NCBI GenBank assembly: GCA_034387635.1
Contig: JAOANU010000010.1
Location: 992,001-1,056,000, forward strand
Reading direction: 5' to 3'
Length of the DNA stretch: 64,000 nt
DNA from: Rhodosporidiobolus odoratus
Taxonomy: Eukaryota; Basidiomycota; Microbotryomycetes; Sporidiobolales; Sporidiobolaceae
Both the position numbers and the translations under genes were made by a program. The notes below the pieces were generated by a model. The model was given only the letters and a program-made list of their open reading frames with translations, was not told where the DNA came from and made no database searches. Below are positions 57,285 to 64,000 of the stretch, one piece after another (within the stretch, counting starts at the first letter, position 1; every line of letters begins with the position of its first letter).

Positions 57285-59275
57285 ATGCTCAGAACACCAG
57301 CCTACGGCTCTTGTCTCGCCCGTCAGGTTTTCCTCAGCCCGACCTCTTCCCTTCGTCTGCCGTGCTCTCACGCCCTTCGCACTCTCACTACCGCTAGTCG
57401 TCTACGCTCAGTACACACGGGTAACACTGCTAGATCAGCCAACACCCCTATCACGACCGCGCATAGCACAGTTGCAAAGGAAGACGCGGAGGCGTTGGAA
57501 CCATCAGATGACTCGGTGGAGCCAACCAGGTCTTTCCAGCCGCACTTCCAGGGTGCGTTGACCTCGTCGCCACTGCATTAGCTCCTCGCGAGCCGAATCT
57601 GGCAATTCCACTGACTTGACATACTTTGATTTCCTTTCTCTTCCCATGCTCGTTGCGGCCTTGCAGATCTCTCGCGCTCGCCCAAGTCTGAGGTGGGATG
57701 GCAGTCGTCTCGTCCGCACGAAGCATGGGTCATGTCCCACCCCGTCTACTCGAAAGAAGAACTCGCGGTCGACATCGTTCACCACAAGCCGACCAACTTT
57801 GGGGATAAGCTTGCGTACTGGATGGTCAAGGCGGCTAGGAAGGGGTTTGACGTTGTGTCGGGGTACAAGGTATGTCCTCTCCCGACCCAGGAAGCTTCGT
57901 AGACTGGGGGAAAAGCATTGCAGGCTGACCATTCTCGCGCTGGCATCTCTTCCTTTCTTTCCACCTCACTGTCCAATGCTGTTGGCACATGCCGTTCCTG
58001 CACTATAGCATGCCTCACCAGAAGCCGCTCGCGAAGCTGCCGCAAGAGACGGCAAGGGCAATCTCGTAAGCCATCTCGAGCTTCGATTTCTTTTTTTGCA
58101 TTCTTTCCTTCCCTGTCCAGTCCTCCGCGCTGACACCTCTTCTGTGCCTAGTCATCTCAAGAGCTCGTCAAAGAAGGCTACCTTATGAACGAGAAGCAGT
58201 GGATGGCTCGCATCCTTTTCCTCGAAAGCATAGCCGGAGTACCAGGCTTTACAGCGGGGTGTGTAGTCTTTCTCCCTTGCCCTCTTTCTCCTCTACTGCC
58301 AGGCTGATACTGTAATGACTGACTCGCGTCTGCAGTATTTTGCGTCATTTGCGGTCGCTGAGGTTGATGAGGCGCGATGGTGGATGGATAAACAGTTTAT
58401 TGCAGGAGGCAGAGAATGAACGCATGGTACGCCTGTTTCGCTGTCTTCCAACTCAGCTAAGGATACTGACAGGCTGACACGATGCCTGGCGCATATTTCT
58501 GGACGATAACAGCACCTCCTCACCTTTATGAAAATCCGTGACCCTTCCGCTTTCTTCCGTCTGCTGGTACTCGGTGCACAGGGTATCTTCTTCAACATGT
58601 TCTTTATTTCCTACATCCTCTGTACGTCCCGACTCGGAAAGCCATGGGCGGCTATACCCGCTTACCTTACTTTTCTTCCTCTCTTTCCTCCCGTTTTCCC
58701 CCGGCTCGACCTGACGACCCTCAGCCCCCAAATCCTGCCACCGCTTCGTCGGATACCTCGAAGAAGAAGCTTGTATCACCTACACGCATCTCCTCGGCGC
58801 CATCGAGCGTGGCGAAGTTCCCGAATGGGATTCGAACAACCCAAAGGCGAAGAAGGTGCCTCAGGTGGCGAAGGATTATTGGAGGTTGGGGGATGAGGCT
58901 ACGATGTATGACTTGGTTGCGGCTGTCAGGGCGGATGAGGCGGGGCATCGGTACGTATTTCGCTCCATTCTTTGCTTTCGAGCCCATACTCTCTCTGGCT
59001 CTGGTCCGTATGCGACTACCGCTTCTCGGTCTAGATACTTGCGCGTCGAGGACCTCACGCTGACGCTGACGCATGGTGGTAACAGCTTTGTCAACCACTC
59101 CTTCGCCAACCTAAACAAGGATGACTTTAACCCCGTCGGTCTCATTCACGCCTCCCCGGTCACGCAAGGCTCCAAGGCTGGTTTCACACGCGAGGAAAGC
59201 TTGGCTTGGGCAAAGAAGGTGCAGGAGGAGTTGACGTGCAAGAGAGTCGAGGGTGGGGAGAAGAAGGAGCTCTGA
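57285..59275 (+). CDS. AOX: Mitochondrial alternative oxidase
   Basis: Cyanide-insensitive ubiquinol oxidase of the inner membrane that bypasses complexes III and IV. Eight exons close in phase: 57285-57552, 57667-57869, 58009-58065, 58152-58258, 58336-58426, 58513-58621, 58725-58950, 59086-59275; 416 residues. The presequence is rich in Arg/Ser/Leu ([20 protein letters not shown]..). Core: [18 protein letters not shown], then the di-iron ligands in [33 protein letters not shown] with [30 protein letters not shown] and [18 protein letters not shown]. All four ligand helices are complete. The C-terminal 40 residues (after NPVGLIHAS..) extend past the core, as in other fungi. Regulation not visible; a decayed partial copy lies 0.6-0.9 kb upstream. 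Confidence 0.95.
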
Positions 59276-59564
59276 GTTGAGTCGCTTTTCCCTTGTTCGT
59301 TTTGTGCTTGCTGTTCTTGTTGTGCCTTGTCCTTGCCCGCACCACTCCTTTCCGTTGTTCTGTCACTCGCCCTACTATATCGCTACGTAACGAGATACCA
59401 TACTTTGCAATCCCTATTCTGCCCGATGTCTCGCCTGGCTTCCAAGCCAAAAGATTGTAGGCTCAACCAAGGCGAACCTCCGAGATAACGTAGCGTGATA
59501 ATTCTTTACCGTGTTGTACGTTCGCAACTACGTGAGAAGAAGATATACTCGACGACAACCAACC

Positions 59565-62450
59565 TCAAATCCACCCCTGTGTCACTCTCCCCTTCATCAC
59601 CTCCTCCCTACTCCTCTCTCTCTTCCTCCCTCCATCAACATCCGTCTTATTCTTCTCCGTCGCGCCCATTGTAAGCCACTCAACAACTTCTTCAACCCTC
59701 TTGACCTCTTCCTCGCAAGCGTCTTCAAGAGCCACCATGCCCAACCAGCGTGCTTCGGCTTGTAGCGTGGAGAGAGCTGTGAGGATGGAGAAGAGTGGGG
59801 TTGGAGAAAGGCGGAGGAGGGAGAGGTAGATAGGATCGACGTCGGGTTCGGAGGTGACAGATGAAGAAGGCGTGCGGTGACGAGGAAGGGAGAGAAAAGA
59901 GGGAAGCTGGTAGGTGCGGAGGAAGTGGAGGATTGTGGCGTAGAGCGTAATTGCCGACGGTGCGGGAAAAGGGGTTGAGGAGGAAGAGGGGAGAGACAAG
60001 GCAGAGGCAAGAGGGAGATCGGAACGGTCGAGGAAGATTTGAAAGGGGCGGTCTTCGAGTTTGATCTCCTGTACTGAGGCAGCGGGCTGGAGCTTGTCGT
60101 CCTCATCCTCGTACGTCGTAGCGCTCAACGTCAGACTCGGCGTCGGTCCACGACGCCCCTCGTCCTCGACCTTCTCAACCCGGCCCTCTACCCTTTGTTC
60201 AAGTCCTAGCTCCGGCAAGTCCGGCAGCTCTTCCTCCTCACTCACACCCACACCCATCTGCGCAAGCTCCCTCCTCCCGACCCCCCTCGGAACTCCCAAC
60301 ACCGTACTCCTACTCCTATCCTCCGCGCTCTCGTACCCTTCCACGTCGGAAGGGAGTAACCCGTACTCGGACGCTCCTTCCGTTGCCAGCGATAATGCGC
60401 TCGAATGGCGGTGGAAAGCGGTGAAGGCCCCGGCGGTGATGGGGGAGGAAGGGCAGAGGGAGTGCGACTGAGAGCGTGAGCGGAGGACAGAGAAGAAAGG
60501 TTGGAGGAGGAGGGAGGAGTCTTCCTCTCCTTCTCCGGGGAGAGACAGCGAAGGGTCGCGTGAGAAGGAGAGGGAAGAGGCGTCTGATGACATGGAAGTA
60601 GTGGAGAGGTGAGCTTGTTGGCGGCGGGAGAGGAGAGCGGCGCGGGCGGCGAGCTCAGCGGCGGACGCAGAAGTCGCGGCTACAGCGAAATTGGACGCGA
60701 GAAGAGACTCGGCGGGAAAAGAAGCAGGAAGAGAAGGAGGAGGTGAAGGTGGGTACTCGATTTCACCCAGGTCAGGGTGAATGGACTTGTGCTTCCCTCC
60801 TCCTCCTCGTCCACCCATCGACTGAGTCGGCGACGGTACTAGCTCGGCTTGCCTCCCCGGCGCTACAGCATGCTGAGCATACTGAAAGTCCTTGACGTCG
60901 TTCCTGAGCAGCAGCGGCGGCGGCGGCTGAGCGAATAAAGGCGGGAGGGCGAGGAAGAGGTTTGTCCCCCTGCTCGAAGCGGCGACGAAAGGATCGATAG
61001 GGCTCAACGGATCTTCGAGCTGACCATCCGGCGACGGTGAGGTACAGTCATCACCGCTCGAGTACCCTGCGAAGGGGAACGGAGAGGACGGGCGAGGCGA
61101 AGCGGCAAAGTGGGAGGGAGTGATGCTGATGCTGCTGGAGGCGTCGTCGGAGGTGTCGAGGGAAGGGAGGGGGATGGGGAGGTCGAGGAAGGTTTTCTGC
61201 GAAGAAGGCGGACGCATCGCCGCTGCTTCGTCCGCAACCCCCGCCATGCCCGACCCAGCGGCTCCATCCAGAACCCCTTGAACATACTCAGCGAGCTTCC
61301 CACCTGCGCCATTCGCTCCGAGAATGGTCTCGACAGTCGTGGTGTAGCTAGTCCCGCCAACGTCGAGCTTGACGAAACGCTCGTCCGGCCCCTTCGAACG
61401 CACGGCGGCGGCCAAAGGCGGCGAGATCAGGACGGCGTGGAACCCCGAGACCTCAGACGTAGTCTTTGCATCGGCGACAGTCTGAAGGTTGACGGGCAGG
61501 GCGGGAGCAGGTCGCAGAGGACGAGCAGGCCGCAGAGGACGGACAGATGGCGTTCCCGGCTCCTGCGGTCTCGGGCGAGGGGGAGCGGCCAGCTGCTTCG
61601 GGCGGGGGCGAGTTGCGGCAAGAGCGGGTAGAGGTTGCTTCGGAAGACAAAGTGCGGCCGGAGGAGGAGCGCGACGGGCAGGAGGTTTGGAGAGTGGGAG
61701 AGGTTGGCCGGTAATGGCTTGGTGCGAGTCGAAGCGGGGCGGGAGGTCGGTGAGCTTGAACGGAGGAGTACATGGACGAGTAGGAGGTGGTCGGCTGGGA
61801 GGTTGAGCGGCGTGGAGGTTGTCTGCTGGAACGGGTGAAGGCGAAGAGAAATTGCGCGATGTCCTAGACCTGCGGGGCGAGCGCGCCGACTCGGTCGACT
61901 TCCTGCCTCCGACGAGCACAGGCGAGGCGAGCGACTCGGTGCTGCGCTCGCTGGTACCGCTGTTCTGGCGGTTGTGACCGTACCGCCTAAGCTTGTCAAC
62001 CACTTCCTTCGCCGCTCCAGCCAACTTTTCCGCCGGTGATCCGCTGGTGACTCTAGGACGAGAGCGCGAGCGAGAGCGCGCAACGGGCCGGCGATAGCGA
62101 TGCTCGTCGAGAGAGGCCCGACCTGCGCCGTCGTCGGCGAGATCGTGTGCCTTCGGGCTCGAGGTGGCGAGTCGGCCTTCGCTGACCGTGGCCGCATGGC
62201 CAGGCTTGTAGCTCGCGCCAGTTGATGAAGAGCGTTGGCCAGGAGACTTGGGCGGGCCCTGCGTGGCAGATGAGAACATGCGCTGGATCGCAGCGCGGGG
62301 CGGAGGTTTGATCACAAGGGTATCGGCGGAGAAGCGCGAGCGCAGGATAGGGTATTGATACGCAGGGGAGTCGGGAGGAGGGGGATGCATTGACGAAGGT
62401 GGACTGAAGTGCGAAGTCGGGATACGCAGCGCGGATTTGAGCGTGGTCAT
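59565..62450 (-). CDS. BTB/POZ (KCTD-like) protein with the domain split by a long insertion
   Basis: Single exon as modelled from Met at 62450 (961 residues); the frame is open to 62855 and an upstream exon may join through the ctgccgtag acceptor just before the ATG. First ~340 residues: disordered, Ser/Pro/Arg-rich (RSRSRSRPR). Near 355 the start of a T1-type BTB appears (ERFVKLDVGGTSYTTTVETI with LGANG). It is interrupted by about 430 low-complexity residues and resumes near 800 with RPFQIFLDRSDLP, LYATILHFLRTYQLPS and AEARWLGMVALEDACEEE. The end is charged. Probable oligomerisation or cullin-3 adaptor-like module; function unknown. The 289 bp between its 3' end and AOX holds only 3' flanks. 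Confidence 0.75.
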   Translation of the reverse strand: MTTLKSALRIPTSHFSPPSSMHPPPPDSPAYQYPILRSRFSADTLVIKPPPRAAIQRMFSSATQGPPKSPGQRSSSTGASYKPGHAATVSEGRLATSSPKAHDLADDGAGRASLDEHRYRRPVARSRSRSRPRVTSGSPAEKLAGAAKEVVDKLRRYGHNRQNSGTSERSTESLASPVLVGGRKSTESARSPRRSRTSRNFSSPSPVPADNLHAAQPPSRPPPTRPCTPPFKLTDLPPRFDSHQAITGQPLPLSKPPARRAPPPAALCLPKQPLPALAATRPRPKQLAAPPRPRPQEPGTPSVRPLRPARPLRPAPALPVNLQTVADAKTTSEVSGFHAVLISPPLAAAVRSKGPDERFVKLDVGGTSYTTTVETILGANGAGGKLAEYVQGVLDGAAGSGMAGVADEAAAMRPPSSQKTFLDLPIPLPSLDTSDDASSSISITPSHFAASPRPSSPFPFAGYSSGDDCTSPSPDGQLEDPLSPIDPFVAASSRGTNLFLALPPLFAQPPPPLLLRNDVKDFQYAQHAVAPGRQAELVPSPTQSMGGRGGGGKHKSIHPDLGEIEYPPSPPPSLPASFPAESLLASNFAVAATSASAAELAARAALLSRRQQAHLSTTSMSSDASSLSFSRDPSLSLPGEGEEDSSLLLQPFFSVLRSRSQSHSLCPSSPITAGAFTAFHRHSSALSLATEGASEYGLLPSDVEGYESAEDRSRSTVLGVPRGVGRRELAQMGVGVSEEEELPDLPELGLEQRVEGRVEKVEDEGRRGPTPSLTLSATTYEDEDDKLQPAASVQEIKLEDRPFQIFLDRSDLPLASALSLPSSSSTPFPAPSAITLYATILHFLRTYQLPSFLSLPRHRTPSSSVTSEPDVDPIYLSLLRLSPTPLFSILTALSTLQAEARWLGMVALEDACEEEVKRVEEVVEWLTMGATEKNKTDVDGGRKRERSREEVMKGRVTQGWI

Positions 62451-63294
62451 GCTACGGCAGAGAAAACGGTGAGGAGGAACGCTGAAGGAAGAGAGATGGC
62501 ACGTACACTTGGCAGCTCTCGACGAACTGCTCGAGATTACGGGAAGCAGCAGCAGGCAGTACGAAGGGAATAGGCAGTAGCTTTGGAGAGACAAGCCTTC
62601 AGCACGCAACTCTGTTCGGAGGCTCATGGCCGCGTGGACAAGGCGCCTCGGAGTACAAAGACCTCTTGCAGCGCCTGGAGGCGTGGTCGACCTCCTGAAC
62701 GAGGCGAGCATGCGCTGGCGCACGAGGCCTTGTCCTGTTCGGAGAGGAGGGAGCGGTGGAGAAGACAAAGGGGAGAAAACGAGGTGGGGTGCGGGCTGAC
62801 GGGCTCGAAGGTGGCTGTGCGAGGTGTCCGATGGGCTGATGGGATCGCTCGGCATCTTCTCTAGGGCGCTTTCAAGGTAGCTGAGCTGTGCTAGCTAGCG
62901 AAGAGGACCAGAAACTGAGGGCGGAAGAGGCGAAGGAGGACGGCACGAACGGTGCCGTCTACTTGAGGGGTATGTAGCGTGTCCGTAGACTTGGTCGACG
63001 TGTGCATGAGTCTCTAGCAGCATACAGAGACGAGATGTTGGACGAGATTGATGAGAAACGCCGACTCGAGTTTGTGTTCCTCCACCCTTCTCTGCTGTCC
63101 CTCGTAGCTTCGTGGACTGTCAAGAGACCCCTCTTACCACCTTTAACCCGACTGTACGTTCACTTTGCCTGCTCATCTCGCTCTTACACGTCGAGTGTGG
63201 CGAGAGAACGCGCTCGCTCAACTCGTGGTCTCCCTCCCTTGCTGTAACAGCTCTTCCACACCTCCTTAGGCCTTCGGTATCTCATCAAGACAAC
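62451..63294. other. Divergent intergenic region, BTB gene / alpha-tubulin
   Basis: About 0.84 kb. Its left part (to ~62855) may hold 5' exon(s) or leader of the BTB gene. The right part is the alpha-tubulin promoter, ending in ctcatcaagacaac before the ATG. No further element recognised. Confidence 0.4.
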
Positions 63295-64000
63295 ATGCGT
63301 GGTATGCTACTTCCGCCTGCGCTTTTGCACTCCTTCGAACGGTGCAACAGCGACACTTCGCTCGTCCAGGCGACAAGGGGACCCGGCGCGTCTTCAAGCA
63401 CCACACACCGCCCTGTGACGCCCTGCAGGCAGCTTGGGCAGGTATTGACGGTTCTATGCTCTACCAGAAATCATCTCCATCTCCGTCGGTCAGGCTGGTG
63501 TCCAGATCGGTAACGCGTGCGTCTTTCCCTTCTTCCCTCACCAAGAATCGCGAAACCGAAGCAAAAGTCACACGCAGCTGCTGGGAGCTTTACTGCCTCG
63601 AGCACGGTCTCGGTCCTGACGGTCGCATCGTCAACGAGGACCCGGACAAGCAAAACTCGAACGGCGGCTTCAGCACCTTCTTCTCCGAGACTGGCTCGGG
63701 CAAGTACGTCCCCCGCTCTATCTACGTCGACCTTGAGCCCTCCGTCGTCGACGAGGTCCGCACTGGCGAGTACCGCCAGCTCTTCCACCCCGAGACCCTC
63801 ATCAACGGCAAGGAGGACGCTGCCAACAACTATGCCCGTGGTCACTACACCGTGCGTCTCCTCCGTTCAGCTCTTCCCTACTGGTGACTTGACGTCGTCC
63901 TCTTGCACACGTAGGTTGGCAAGGAGTTGATCGACACCACCTGCGACCGCATCCGCAAGCTCGCCGACAACTGTAACGGTCTCCAGGGCTTCTTCGTCTT
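63295..64000 (+). CDS. Alpha-tubulin, 5' part (runs off the window)
   Basis: Microtubule subunit. Exon 1 is 7 nt (ATGCGTG, 63295-63301), exon 2 63468-63516, exon 3 63578-63851, exon 4 from 63915 to the end, all in phase. Reads [97 protein letters not shown], and on to GLQGFFV. The GQxGxQIGNACWELYC GTP-site start and the RGHYT motif are intact, and the DNCNGLQGF segment precedes the expected GGGTGSG motif outside the window. Identified as alpha (not beta) by MREIISI and the [15 protein letters not shown] context. Confidence 0.96.

Noticed and set aside
1..64000. CRISPR arrays, bacterial operons, Shine-Dalgarno sites
   Set aside because: The DNA is clearly eukaryotic nuclear, with spliceosomal introns in almost every gene; no short regularly spaced repeats were seen.

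Overview
This is nuclear DNA of a fungus, most likely a basidiomycete yeast of the Pucciniomycotina (Rhodotorula / Sporobolomyces / Leucosporidium type). The evidence is GC-rich sequence (well over half G+C by eye), genes broken by many short introns (about 50-150 nt, GT..AG, often with a gctgac- or ctaac-like branch site), tight head-to-head gene pairs, and gene content: alternative oxidase, Oxa1, casein kinase 2 beta, Arp2/3 p16, a Dnmt1-type DNA methyltransferase and alpha-tubulin. The species call is inference.

Layout. 0-3.4 kb: the 3' end of an acidic protein and two poorly resolved minus-strand genes. 3.4-22.6 kb: Aarsd1-type alanyl-tRNA editing protein (+), an unknown four-exon gene (-), a Ser/Arg-rich 1,179-residue protein (-), a zinc-finger/RING protein (-) head to head with casein kinase 2 beta (+), an unknown five-exon gene whose first exon is only ATG (+), and a mitochondrial class III CoA-transferase (-) head to head with a short-chain dehydrogenase (+). 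22.8-32.5 kb: an F-box gene with an apparent frameshift, a Gly/Ser-rich surface protein with a GPI-type tail, and a large GH63-type glycosidase.

31.2-42.3 kb is the unusual part. The last exons of the GH63 gene plus about 1.7 kb of downstream sequence are present in three head-to-tail copies with a period of 2,957 bp. The copies are nearly identical but carry private substitutions. The array ends at a ~255-bp insertion flanked by a 5-bp repeat. It is followed by an older chimeric GH63 exon fragment, a frameshifted F-box relic related to the gene at 22.8 kb, and a candidate solo LTR.

42.5-64 kb returns to ordinary housekeeping genes: OXA1 (-) head to head with ARPC5 (+), a Sec14/CRAL-TRIO protein (-) head to head with a BAH-BAH-cytosine-5 methyltransferase (+), a Tvp38/TMEM41-type VTT protein (-), a relic of alternative oxidase followed by the intact gene (+), a BTB protein whose domain is split by a long insertion (-), and the 5' part of alpha-tubulin (+).

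There are no operons. Functional links are loose: AOX, Oxa1 and the CoA-transferase are all mitochondrial. Exon coordinates were worked out by hand from reading frame, phase and splice consensus. They are most reliable where phases close exactly (Aarsd1, CK2 beta, SDR, Oxa1, ARPC5, AOX, VTT protein, tubulin). No tRNA, rRNA or CRISPR array was recognised.
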